Positions 11,466 through 22,840 of a stretch of 64,000 bases of DNA are shown here, piece by piece (positions within the stretch are counted from its first letter, which is position 1; each line of letters opens with the position of its first letter). Source of the stretch: Epiperipatus broadwayi (lineage: Eukaryota; Onychophora; Udeonychophora; Euonychophora; Peripatidae); assembly GCA_028023455.1 (NCBI GenBank), contig JAQFVV010000055.1:7410030-7474029 (forward strand), read 5' to 3'. The notes beneath the pieces were generated by a model that ran no database searches, was not told where the DNA came from, and worked only from the letters and a program-made list of their open reading frames with translations. Position numbers and translations under genes: made by a program.

Positions 11466-11605
11466 AATACAGCAAAACTCTCCATATAGTAGTGCCATCT
11501 TGTGCTAACAAGAGCAATCAATGGATGCCAGAAGGCTTGTGCATAAAATCCCTATCTAGTGCCTACTCATCCAATATCCCCAGACTAGTATGAGATAGTG
11601 ATCAT

Positions 11606-11611
<6 letters not shown>
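11463..11611 (+). repeat. M-family retroposon, short form
   Basis: Left arm from 'gcaaaactctccatatagta' to 'ccccagactag', joined directly to the M tail 'atgagatagtgatcatgtga'. The junction falls at the hammerhead cleavage region, so the body is missing. Confidence 0.75.

Positions 11612-11650
<39 letters not shown>
11612..11650. repeat. (AT)n microsatellite
   Basis: About 19 AT dinucleotides directly after the M tail; likely an expanded target or tail. Confidence 0.95.
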
Positions 11651-11652
<2 letters not shown>

Positions 11653-12069
11653 TTTAATATGGATACAAGTGAGGAAAATAAGTGGTAATACATAACATAA
11701 TAGATAAATATTATTTCCATTATTGTAAATTAAAATAAAATATAGGTTACAAAGGGAATTTGCTTGCTTACAAGTTTGATCATCATCAAAGGAAAGGTAA
11801 GATTTTACCTAATACACATTTATTCCCAACATTTATACAGTTACACCATTACTGATTTTCTTGTTAATATTAATATTTTAGTTAAATATTTCTAGTATAC
11901 TTAACTAATTATTTTTCTTATAAATGGTCTTTCCTATCTTTATCATGATTAAACACTATAGCAGGGGGATTCCCTATCATCAATCATCAATAGATGATTG
12001 ATATGAAATAATCTATCAAGTTAATGAAAGTAAAAAATAAATTATCATTTTAATATAAGTTAGTAAGCA
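11651..12069. other. AT-rich sequence, no gene seen
   Basis: No recognisable feature. Confidence 0.5.
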
Positions 12070-12082
12070 AGAATGATTTAAA

Positions 12083-12420
12083 CCACTAAACATCACATGA
12101 TTCACCATTTCTTATGCTTGCTCATAACTTATTAAAACCGGCAGAATTCTCCATACAGTAGTGCCACTTAGTGCAAGCCTGAGTAACCAATGGATGCCAA
12201 AAAGCTTGTGCATAAAATCTCTACTAGTGCCTACTTAGAGGGTGCAGTGCTCTCAGATCCAAGACTCTTCACTGACAAAAGCCACATGATAGAAACTAGT
12301 CTGGGGATATTGGATGAGTAGGCACTAGATAGGGATTTTATGCACAAGCCTTCTGGCATCTATTGATTACTCTGGCTTGCACTGCATGGCACTACTGTAT
12401 GGAGAGTTTTGGCTGTTTTA
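12083..12420 (-). repeat. Full foldback M-family retroposon with target-site duplication
   Basis: Flanked by a perfect 13 bp duplication AGAATGATTTAAA (12070-12082 and 12421-12433), the mark of retroposition. The M tail ('accactaaacatcacatg' on the plus strand) is at the left, so the element is minus-oriented. Both arms are present as inverted repeats: 'ttctccatacagtagtgcc' at about 12148 and 'ggcactactgtatggaga' at about 12386. A hammerhead region on the plus strand (12252-12323) has CTGACAA in place of CTGATGA, so it is probably dead. Confidence 0.85.
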
Positions 12421-14169
12421 AGAATGATTTAAATAATCAAGTTATAAAATAAATCTCATTTTGTGTTAATATGGATATCAAATGATTATTCTTTATAGAG
12501 AAAAAGTGGTTGGAGCAATACTTGAAATAAGCAATAACCAAAGAATATCCATCGATGTTAAGTTAAATAGTTAATATTTTATTATAAATTGTGGTACTAA
12601 GTTTATATATATTATAAATATGCTTGTTAAATATATATATATTGTAACCAACCGCTCGCCCCTTCAACTACCCATCGTGCCGAACCCGTTGCGGCACTCA
12701 AAATTGTAACCGTAAATTGCGTGGTCCCAACTACAGAAACGCAAATGCACTAAGAATCGTAACTTCTATCACTGATCAATCCCCATTGCACATTATCAGC
12801 TATTAAGAGCTGTATCCAAAAGCATATCATGCTATCTATTTTATGCACAAAAGACCACAATCAACATCTGGGGCAACTTACCACAGACCAAACTAATGAT
12901 CTAACCTAAACTTTTTATGATTTAATTTGATCGCAGCCAGGGTGTACCGCGAAGAACTACCATAGTATTATGATAAAATACTTTAATCAAATTATAAGTG
13001 TAATGTTATTATTTTCAAACCTTAATTTGCAATTTTTTATTGTATGAGACCCGATGGCCGACCATGTACAAGATGGCATAATTTGTGGAATTACATAAGA
13101 TTATGAATTTTAAAACCATCTATATGATTTCTAATACAGATGCTAGTCCAGGTAAAGCTTTGCAATAAATAAACATAAATACTTGGGTTCTTTTTTTTAT
13201 AGTTTACTATATCATTGAGACTCTTATTATATTGACAAATGACAATTTAAAAACGTTAAGTAAATATATTTAATCATGTTATTATTTGGTAAATCTGTTT
13301 ACAAGTTTAATAATTAATTTGTATTGTATACTAGATCAACTACGCAAAGCCAAAATGATGGAAAAGGTAAATGGGATTTTATTGTACCCCCCCACATCAT
13401 AAACTACCAAAGACTAAAAGCATCCAAATGTTTTTTCAAAATATCACTAAACTCTTATATCATGTTGACAATGGTATGTACTTCATGTATGCTCTATCCA
13501 AGGTTTATGATTTCTGATTTTACAAATGACACATAGCAACGGCACAGTAAGTTTAATTATAAATCAACTTTTATTTACAAAATTATGAATAATAAGTAAT
13601 TAATTCCAATGTTATAATTAAAAACATAAATAAACAAATAAAATAAATAAATTATAATTCCATCGACTTTCTTCACTAACATATCATAGGTACGGTTTTA
13701 AAAACCTAATCATACCTTATTTCAATTTGATATAATGAATCTTGAGAAAATTATACTAAATTCAGCATCAACTCATGAAATATTTAACGTCATTTCCAGA
13801 TTCAATAAATCCATACCGCAAACTTATAATAATATAATAAATAATATTATGTCTGTAGGATTTAGCTACAATGCAATCATTTAATAAAGTGATAATTTAA
13901 ACTTACATTCCGGTAAATAATAATCAACCAACAGTTAATTATTAGGAAGTAATTTGAATAGAATGTCCTGCTACAATTTGACGATCTAACTTATGAATTA
14001 TGCTTACAAATGGAAGAAGATGATTTAGCAGATTAACTAAAATACTTTGCCCAACTTATATCCATGAAGTAAAACATATTCCTGTGGATGTATTCATCTA
14101 CACGGAGGAATTAAATAACACTAAACGTTTTGTGGATTTATACACTATCATAAAGCAATAAGTACAAGT

Positions 14170-14265
14170 ACACCATTCCGCGGATTAACCACTAGCGCAG
14201 GAATGAGTGTAAAATACAAAAATGGCAATAAAGTAATCTGCGGATTAACCACCAGCACAGATTAA
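14170..14265. repeat. Tandem duplication within putative LTR
   Basis: Two copies of a ~60 bp unit containing 'gcggattaaccac' followed by 'agc.cag.a', separated by 'aaatggcaataaagtaat'. Confidence 0.6.
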
Positions 14266-14697
14266 TGCCCTTTACATTCTAAAACAACATTACTATTTAC
14301 TTCACATTAAAGTGCAAAATCATCCCCTTTAGTTATTCTGATCATTCAGAAAACACTAACACTCTAGCAAATGTGGGTTCTTGCATAATAAATGTTACGC
14401 TAATCAGGACAACTAATGTACTAACTTATCTTTCTTAAAATAAAACATGTGTAATATAATATAAGTAATATTAGTATAGGAATATAAATCTGGAAAGACT
14501 CACAAAATACCCCATAAAGATTAATACATCTCATGAATTCATTTAGTACTTTTCAAGCCTTTTTCGCAAGCGCTATTCTCTTGAATAAATATTTTATTCA
14601 ACCCCTATTAATTTAAACTTAATAAAATATAACTTATGAACTTCACATGCAAGTTCATATAACGATAAAATTAAAGCAATGAATTATTCATCAAGTA

Positions 14698-14812
14698 CAT
14701 AAAATTTAACAGGTGTGTGTGTGTATGATATAAATTAAATGTATAGCATTTTATAGTTCAATACATGAATTTAACAGGTGTGTGTGTCACAAATTGGATT
14801 ATATAGCATTTT
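14698..14812. repeat. Tandem duplication with (GT)n
   Basis: Two ~64 bp copies containing 'atttaacaggtgtgtgtgt' and 'tatagcattttata'. Confidence 0.75.
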
Positions 14813-16091
14813 ATAACTCCAAATATGATCCGTGGAATCCATGTACGATGTGTCGAACAACAAATACACGAAGCAATAGCTATAATTATAGTTAAATTCC
14901 ATATATGCAATTTTATCCATTTGTATTAGTTATTATAATCACTATTAGATTGACGATTTTACGTGGCTCCATAAACAAGAAACAATTTTAAAAATATGAC
15001 TCGCAGAACTTAAATGAAAATGTTTTTCAAAAGTTATTAATTTCTACATTTCTCTATTAAAAATGTTCCAAGTTTATTACATCCATGCTAAATATTTATT
15101 TATCCACGCTTAAATCTAGGAATAACAATTACAGCAATTAATTTAATCATTCCAAACTGACGATAAAATTAGAAAATAGCTTTGATAAATTATTTGAAGA
15201 CTGTTTATTATCCAAATGGCAAACAATTAACTAGCAAATATATCACTGGCATTATAAAGTTAAATATCAATCAATATTATATTTTTATTAAAATTAGAAA
15301 CGGAAATATTAAACTAGGTTGATAACTTTAACATTTTACTTTAATTTAAACTACTTCTTTTTTAAAAAACAAATTTTCATATTTATAAAACTTCTGTAAT
15401 TAAAATACTTATTTAAATTTTCCAAATTGTAGAACAATAAACATTTTAAAACATACCAAATTCTTGCAATTAATTCTTTTAAATTGGGAAGCTCCGACAT
15501 TTTAAATGTAATATTGGAAAACTGTTACCGGCGATTTGATCCACTTGGCCAGCCGACCTGAACAGACTTTTAAATTTAGCAATTCATCTTAATTAAATAC
15601 CACTATGTTTATAGCAAATTTTGTGGTAATCCGTTTACTTATTAACTATTTTAAAATAAGCCTATCAAATTTACACCATTTGCCTTTACCATTTTCTTTT
15701 CTTTCTCTCCTCCAAAAGCAAACTAACAGATGATCTGCTCCTAAATTCGCGCTCTTTTCTTTTTTACATTGAGACGCTTACGTAATTACTGTATTTATTT
15801 TTAATAATTTATTTTAATTGAACAAATGGTTTTGTTAATTCAAATGAAATAATTTTTAAGATCATTTTAAACAAATAAAAATAAAGTATTATATTTTAAT
15901 ACTATTTTACCAAATTAAATGTGTTGTCAAAAATTTTAAAAAGTTAAACATTATGATACGAATTAGTATATGGAACGAAGCAAATTTAAATTTATTAAAA
16001 TAATATAAGAGAGTAATCTGCTCAAAGCGAAAATCAAGCCAATCAAATCACCAAAAGAAGAAAGAGAAATTTTTATACCAGTTACATCAAT

Positions 16092-16214
16092 TAATATATT
16101 TTATACTAAAATATATGGTTACAATATATATATATGTTCAAATTAAAGATTATCATATATTTTATACTAAAATATATGGTTACAATATATATATATGTTC
16201 AAATTAAAGATTAT
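16092..16214. repeat. 61 bp tandem duplication at LTR edge
   Basis: Two almost identical 61 bp units; GGTTACA occurs at 16117-16123 and 16178-16184. The duplication copies the right edge of the putative LTR plus its flank. Confidence 0.9.
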
Positions 16215-17329
16215 CATATTTTTCTATATTCAGATCTTAATTTGTTATATACTCTCACACTCCTTCATATATCCTTATACATGTACAGACATTCTTACAC
16301 ATTCACACATATCCTCATACACTTACACATGTTCACACATATCCATATATTAAGTGATATTGATATATCCTGAACTACAGGACTACGCAGATTCTCGCTG
16401 AGTTTGAAATCTGAGAATAACTGAAATGAAAGATGGCAAGGATGAGGTGAGTGCATGTAGATCATGTAACACACATGTGAATATTAACCCATCATCTCCC
16501 AGGAATGAAGTTAAAGTATATGTGAATATATAGAGACAGGGATCCTATACAGACTTTCTTACCCTTTGTGAAGACCTAGCTGACCTATTACCATACCAGG
16601 TAAATTCCTGTTCCATTACAATGTATATAAGAGCTTTATGGTGCAAAGATTGCATTCCAGCAAGCTATGCTCACAAAATAGGATTCACATCTGAGTCAAG
16701 TTAAATTCTTTTCAAGAGGCTAATAATTTTTTTCAGTTAGCTAAATTGTAAAAAATCTGCTGACCACTGATGGCTAGTAAATGGTATCAAGTTATTTTTT
16801 AGATAGAGAGTATGGATAAAAAGTGCCCAAACTCTCACCATTTGCAACTGGCCATCCCAATGAGTACTGTCTTCTCCTTCACCATTTTATGTGAGGGCTG
16901 TGGAAATCTTTTAACTTTTAGTGGACTTCTTGTTAAAATATCTGTTTTACCCTTTTTAAAAACCTTATATACTATAAATTATTTACAACCAAACATTATC
17001 AAGTCAAATTACTTCATACTCACTGGTATCAAAGTACCAGATGGTTAGTGTTAAGTAGCTGAATTGGTAATCATTGGATTGGTAGGTAATCTCTTTGCAT
17101 AGTCTTCAGTTAAATAGAAAATTAGTTAGTATGGTCGTTGTGATCTCAATTCACTTCTCAAAGCAACTGACTGTCAGAACGCCTTTCCTGCAAGAAGTAG
17201 TTGATTGTTTTTATTAAATATGCCTCATATAAGATTGTAAGTTTTCTATAAATTTCTGCAAAGAGAATAAATAAATAACATTAACAGATTACATATTTAT
17301 GCGAAATTTAATATATATATATAGAAGTA
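16215..17329. other. AT-rich sequence, no gene called
   Basis: Contains (CA)n-like stretches at 16250-16340. The 78-codon frame at 16812-17048 has no recognisable domain. Nothing else supported. Confidence 0.45.
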
Positions 17330-17744
17330 AAAATCAGTCACATGTCACATGACCTATATAGCTTGCATTACCAATATGTAATATATAAAGAGCCTGCTAA
17401 TAACTCTAAACAAGCTATTTTTTTATGATAAATGCTACAAGAGAAACTACCTGAAGCCTTTATCTAATGTCCTAGCTCCTCACTGATGACAGCCATAGCT
17501 TGAAACTGGTCTAAGACTTCAGGTATTTTCTCTTGTAGCATTTATCATAAAAAAATAAAATAAATAAGCTTATTTAGATCTATTATCAGGCTGTTTTTAT
17601 ATATATATATAAAATGAAGTCAGATGTCACATGACCTAATTTAACAACACTAATTTAACAAGCTTGTTTTACAAATGTTATATATATAGAGCTCGCAAAT
17701 AAACAACACTAATTTAACAAGCTTGTATTACAAATGTTATATAT
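17330..17744 (+). repeat. E retroposon (M variant), left part, with foldback and hammerhead
   Basis: Variant of the M family. Long arms 17415-17456 and 17514-17556 are near-perfect reverse complements ('gataaatgctacaagaga' against 'tctcttgtagcatttatc'). Between them lies a hammerhead. The segment also has a tandem duplication (about 17643-17740) of 'aacactaatttaacaagctt' and 'acaaatgttatata'. The element continues after the LTR retrotransposon at 25540, so the LTR element landed inside it. Confidence 0.7.
17455..17525 (+). ncRNA. Hammerhead ribozyme, E variant
   Basis: CTGATGA is intact, stem II has AGC-CATA-GCT, then GAA, then a minimal stem III AC-TG-GT, then C17. The outer part of stem I is the long foldback arm (CCTGAAG/CTTCAGG continuing outward). 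The inner part of stem I pairs poorly beyond the first base pair. Core intact, activity uncertain. Confidence 0.65.
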
Positions 17745-20430
17745 TGTAACAGTCAGAATCGTCTATCTCACTAACACACTGCAGAATTCAAACCCCAGAC
17801 ATGAAACTGAACATTCTAGGAGGGGTTTCCTTCTAGATATACTAAGTTCGAATCTAAAGTCCAAATTTCACAGCGCCATCTACATGATAACGCATCTGAT
17901 GCCACTACTAGTATGACCTTTGACCGGTGCCTGGTGGTCAGGGAGAAACAAAAGACTCTATACTAAAAGAAGTTTGGGTGGCTAATTAACGTCTATGGAT
18001 TTACAAAAGAAATGCAGAATATATATATATAGACCAAGACAGTGATAGGAATCAAATAAAATAAGAGATCAAATTTAGTTTTAAATAATTTCACAAAATT
18101 TATTCATATAAATTATATATATAATGCCACTGTCTGCTTATATGAGACAGGGACATGTATTAAATAATTGTTGGCATTATATTCCCACAACTGACAAAAA
18201 GAGTTTTAAAACAAAGTGATATATTCTATTCCTCGGGCTAATAGCATTACGATAATGTGCTTGATGAGATAGGAACATGTGCGAGGTGCTTTGAGTAATT
18301 ATACAAGTTTAAGAAAATATTTGAAAATTAAGTGTTCTAAAATATTTATTGATTTCGAGAATAGCATGGACTAAAGCTTACTAAGCAACAAAGTGGGAAT
18401 GTGATCAAAGCATTTATTTGAGAATAATAATAATAGAGTTGCATTGGGAGGTCAGTATTGCTGATAATGAATTTATTAAAGTTGGAGGGTGTGACACGTT
18501 TAAGTCACGGATGCTTTGTAAAATAAATATAAAATAAAACAATATTGAATATCCGGAATGATTACGGAGGGCATATCACCACTAACCTGTAGGAAAGTAT
18601 TTTATGAACAGCCAAAACTTAGTGACTGGATGACGATTGCATTTAATTCCCAGGTGTGTCATTTGGGGACACACTCTGCCTGGAAACCGCTGCAATAAGC
18701 GAAGAATCCTTGGAAAATTAAAACAAAGCAGTCTCAACAACCAATTCATTTACCAGCAATATGAGACGAGTGTATACAAAACATACTGAATGGGTTTTAC
18801 TTGGATTAAGAGAAATGCCCAATCAAATTCCCAGAAATTCATTTAAAAGGGTCCACACATTCTCGACGTCAATGATGAACTTTGTAATTAAAGTAGAACA
18901 CGGTAATTAAAATAGGAAAATGCATGCTTGCGGGTTTGAAAAGTAAGTATAGATTTATATACGCAATCATGCATTAGGGGACACATTTAATCATTGACCT
19001 CACACATACTCTCATATTAGATTAAAATCAATAACATGTAGATTTTAAACTATGTGATTATATTATATATTAAAGAAAAGAATCGCCCTCGAACGAGTGA
19101 TTTGCAAGATAATAAAATTGGAAAATTATAAATTTAAAATATGCCTTAATAGCGGCATCTTACTTTCAATAAAGGGAATAGTTCACTCGGTCAAAGACGA
19201 TTCTGACACATTATCATAATAAAATAAAAGAAAGCTTTATAAATAGAAAATATTAACCCAAGGATAGAGCAAAACTGTTGATTATATTTGAACACTTTAA
19301 AGAAGTACATAATAAAGTTATGTGAAATTTCAGAAAACAATTTAGAATAGCTATAGCATGTTAGTTAGGAATCACAAGAGCTCTTGGGTTAATTTAGGTT
19401 ACCTCTGGAGACGCATTTGCAGGTAGATGTTCGGCAGGTTTTATAATTCAGCAGCAAAATCTGGAATGTTCATATTTTTGCAGCAGCAGCAGTTCCAGGG
19501 TTCCTTATGCGATAGCTTCCGATGGTCTGGAGCAGTGGCTGGCTATTCCGAGGGGACATAGCCATCTTAACACCTCTACTCTGTCATGTCAAGGTTAGCA
19601 AATTATTAGAATAGAACTCAGAATGATTTCTCTTAGAAACATTAGAAAACTGGAGAACAAAAGAAAACCCTTCTTTTTTATAGTAGACTTTAACAATAGA
19701 ACTGCCCTGGAGCATTACAAAAATATATCGGACTTATCAGCTGTAATTAAATCTATCCGAATGTCTAAAGGAATTCAACATTAATTAATTTCTTTTGTTA
19801 ATTTCCCTGTCGACATTCGAATTACAAACTAGATTTAATTAAAAATTACTTTTATTAATTAAAGAAAACCTTAAGTGGACATCTGCTGTTTTTAGATAAA
19901 CTTATATAATATTAACTAATTAAACCATTGTCCCTCATTTATTTTAAAGAAATATTTGGAATGACTTTTATTAAATTAAACGAAAATTATTTTACTTTTA
20001 ACTTGCAATATTTGAATCTATTTACTAAACGAATATTTACTAAATGAATTTTATTTTAAATCAAAATATATTATGACGGTAATATATTTGTAAATAGATT
20101 CAAACAAAATAACTTTAACAATTTATAATTTTGATATGTTTTAAAATGCATATCATAGTGTGTGCGCAATTACGACTTATATAACCTACTTTTTAATAAA
20201 TCAAAATTATGTGAACATATACATAATCTATAATCTTTTATTTATTTGGAAATGACTTATATATATATAATACGAGCATTGTACTCATGGTTTAAAATTA
20301 GGCGGGATTTTCGGTATATAAGCGTATTGCAGACACACTATGATAGATTGGGGTTCAAACTAAGGTATGAGGTAGGAAATAGGTGAGAAAAGGTGAAACG
20401 AAGATCTGCAAAGCAGACCTTACTGTTTCA
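17745..20430 (-). repeat. Left LTR (3' LTR in element orientation)
   Basis: Starts TGTAACAG and ends CTGTTTCA. Matches 22841-25539 nearly base for base; one visible exception near 18680-18705 replaces about 26 bp seen at 23787-23818. It contains a GC-richer block at 19390-19570 with a CAG-type repeat ('gcagcagcagcag'). No protein is expected; the short frames inside are incidental. Confidence 0.9.
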
Positions 20431-20440
20431 CATTCCCTTA
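20431..20440 (-). other. Polypurine tract beside left LTR
   Basis: On the minus strand the sequence reads TAAGGGAATG immediately before the LTR start TGAAACAG, the usual position and composition of a plus-strand primer. Confidence 0.65.
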
Positions 20441-20813
20441 GTGATGGAACAAAAAAAATTGTTAAAAAAAAAAAGATCTTACAACAGGTGTCCACCTATG
20501 AAGCCTGCATAAACAAAATTTACAAGATAACCCATAATGTACAGGATATAAATATAATGAAGAAACGAAACTGAATTATATACCCGGATCATATTAATAA
20601 ATCTACCATCTAGCGAACATTTTGTCTATTATTTTCCCCTTTCAACAAATTTTATTTAACGTTTTACAAGTTTAATATTGGTTATATCCTATCTCCTTGC
20701 TCATTTATCCTGTGACGTGTCCATTTTTATTTTATTTTTTTGTTTAAAAAAAAACTACTATAATCCTGGGTCTGGTGGGTAATCACTGCTTTTATAATTT
20801 GATGACTGCAGTC

Positions 20814-21533
20814 TCAGATTACAGGTCTCTTTACCTTGTCTGGTAGTTCTTTGGCCCAGGGACTGAAATCCAGAGTGGTTGTTAATAACTGAAGCTTTAG
20901 GCTGTTGCAATTATTTGCCTTATCTGGTGGCTCCTTGGCCCATGGGCTGAAATCCAGTGCCATCATTGTTTTCACTATTTCCTTTATTCGATATATTCTT
21001 GCTATATCAGGTGGGATATTTTCCTGGTTTTCTTTAAGTACTTTGATATTGGTGGTAAGCATGGTTAGCTGGGTTTGAATCCGTAAGTCCCATACATTCT
21101 TGGCTGGAAATATCTCATCTAAATACAGTTGTGGACATTTTTTGACTTCATGAAAAATTTTTATGTGACAAAGCTTGGTTAGCTGGGTTTGATGTCCTGT
21201 GTCCCGGACATCATTTAATGGAAGTACTCTTTCCAAAGAAAGTTTGGGACATTTTTTTACTTCATGGAATATTCTAGTGTTGAGCTTGGTTGGCTGAGTT
21301 CGAGGTCCCAGGTCTGGTGTATCAGTCTTCTTTGCGGAATCATTTGTCTCAACTTTCTGGTTCAGGAGTTTATCTGCCATCTCTTGCCATCCAGGGAGGA
21401 GCCTGTACAGTGCTCTAAGTTCCTCACCTCTCCTTCGGCTTTCTTCTGCCCATCTTTTCGCTCTTTCTTCACCTTGCTTAAACAATTCTATAATAGTCCG
21501 GAAATGGACCTCATTAGTATCCGTATTTTCCAT
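20814..21533 (-). CDS. Retrotransposon ORF with internal repeats, 239 aa, gag position
   Basis: The only long frame in the internal region. It starts at ATG 21533, about 620 bp after the second primer-binding site. The first ~60 residues are charged and likely coiled coil (RAKRWAEESRRRGEELRALY). Then come three tandem ~45-residue repeats sharing 'QTQLTKL' and 'IFHEVKKCP', and finally two copies of 'LDFSPWAKE.PDK' near the C-terminus. I do not recognise a capsid, zinc knuckle, protease or reverse transcriptase motif. Position suggests a gag replacement that keeps an RNA-binding or assembly role, but that is inference. Repeated units imply growth by duplication within the element. Confidence 0.65.
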   Translation of the reverse strand: MENTDTNEVHFRTIIELFKQGEERAKRWAEESRRRGEELRALYRLLPGWQEMADKLLNQKVETNDSAKKTDTPDLGPRTQPTKLNTRIFHEVKKCPKLSLERVLPLNDVRDTGHQTQLTKLCHIKIFHEVKKCPQLYLDEIFPAKNVWDLRIQTQLTMLTTNIKVLKENQENIPPDIARIYRIKEIVKTMMALDFSPWAKEPPDKANNCNSLKLQLLTTTLDFSPWAKELPDKVKRPVI

Positions 21534-22158
21534 GGCCTTGGATGATTACCGTGATCGATAATGATGATGACTTTTATTTTATTTTATTGCTAACTATTTA
21601 ATATATCCTAAAAAAATTATTAAACTGTTTTACGGTTATCTCTATTTTATTTATTTTTATTCCTTGTTTAACTCTGCGATTATTATGTTTGATTATAACT
21701 TTATTAATGGCTAATAGGCTATCTCCCTCTCGGTTCTGTTGGCCTAATTACTGCTTTTATGTTTATCACTAAAAACCCCGACTACTACCCTTTTATTACT
21801 GCAAAAATTTCTTGTTTAAATCTGCTGCCAACATATATATTTTTAACTGCCCGTATATACAAAAAAATCTCTTAAATTCTATCTGTCAAAATATTTCGCT
21901 AACATATATATTTTTAAACTCAAGCAATTTTATTTATATATGTTAACATTTTCTAGATCCGGGTATACTTATTTTGTTCCTTCTTATTTAAGATTAGCAT
22001 ACATATATTTTTATTTACATAATTATTGATCCGATTCACGTCTCATTATTTGGTCTAAGAAAAATTTACACACGTTGAAAAAAACAAATTACATATAAAA
22101 GAATTTAGCCTGGTGACAAAATTTATTTTAGAAGTAACTCCATTTAATGAAATTACTC

Positions 22159-22168
22159 TTGGGCGCCA
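22159..22168 (-). other. Primer-binding site B, tRNA-Lys type
   Basis: Plus-strand TTGGGCGCCA equals the 3' end of tRNA-Lys including CCA. On the minus strand it begins TGGCGCCCAA and abuts directly the dinucleotide ...CA of a putative LTR edge starting at 22169 (TGTCACCAG on the plus strand). It precedes the ORF at 20814-21533, as expected. Confidence 0.7.
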
Positions 22169-22790
22169 TGTCACCAGTTAAAAGGATCCATAGACTGTTA
22201 GCTTCCCAAAATGAATTTTAATAACTATTCCATTTAACTACGGGCACTCGTTAAAACATTCACATTTTTTTTTATTGATTACAACATTTTATTTATGATT
22301 GAATTTTTTGAATTCCATACGATAGCCTATTACATATCTAGGTCATTACCATACAAAATTATCATTATGCTATCTTGCGCGTTGAGCCGATAAAACTTTA
22401 TTTTGATAGAAAAATACAATATTTGAAATCTTCATAGATTGTCACAATATTCACTTGGGACAATATTTAAGTAATTCACGCCTTGCGTATATAGCGTGAC
22501 TTAAATGAAACAACAATACAGATAAATACAGATGGCTCGTATTGCACTATAGCAAGTTTGGACAAATTCTGATTATACAGTATAAGTAATTGAATGCCCG
22601 AGTCAAACAAAATATATGAAATATACACGCAAATAAACAATATAGATAGTATAGAGTTTGAAAAGATATTTTATATATCAAAAATATAAAGGATTTGAGT
22701 GATTAAATACAAAACAAAATGCTAAAATTAAGCTACAGGGATGTGGGTGTTTAAATAATTAAGATCTACAGGGATGTGGGTGTTTAAATT
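22169..22790 (-). repeat. Partial foreign LTR (B) inside the element
   Basis: Begins TGTCACCAG right beside primer site B, so in minus orientation it looks like the end of a different LTR (...CTGGTGACA). It shares no visible similarity with the 2.69 kb LTRs. It includes a 24 bp direct repeat at about 22733 and 22767 ('ctacagggatgtgggtgttt'). Its other end and partner are not in the window. Confidence 0.5.
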
Positions 22791-22817
22791 TTCGAGGCTC
22801 CACGTTTGGGCAAGCCA
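22791..22817 (-). other. Primer-binding site A, degenerate tRNA-Lys type
   Basis: Plus strand reads TTCGAG, then GCTCCACGTTTGGGC, then AAGCCA. It follows the tRNA-Lys(CUU) T-arm/acceptor end with a few insertions and substitutions. It ends 23 bp from the right LTR instead of abutting it, so it may be a decayed or displaced site. Confidence 0.45.
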
Positions 22818-22840
22818 TGGACCTGGAAAAAAAAATACTA

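Larger units (their letters stand above)
12643..16123. mobile_element. Putative solo LTR, ~3.5 kb
   Basis: Bounded by the terminal inverted repeats TGTAACC (12643) and GGTTACA (ending at 16123), set in (AT)n sequence on both sides so that a short ATAT target duplication is possible but not provable. The start resembles the other two LTR families here (TGTAAC...). No gag/pol frame is present. Near 14170-14260 a ~60 bp direct repeat ('cggattaaccac.agc.cag') occurs, and 14700-14810 holds another tandem duplication. The length is unusual but similar to the other LTRs in the window. Confidence 0.5.
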
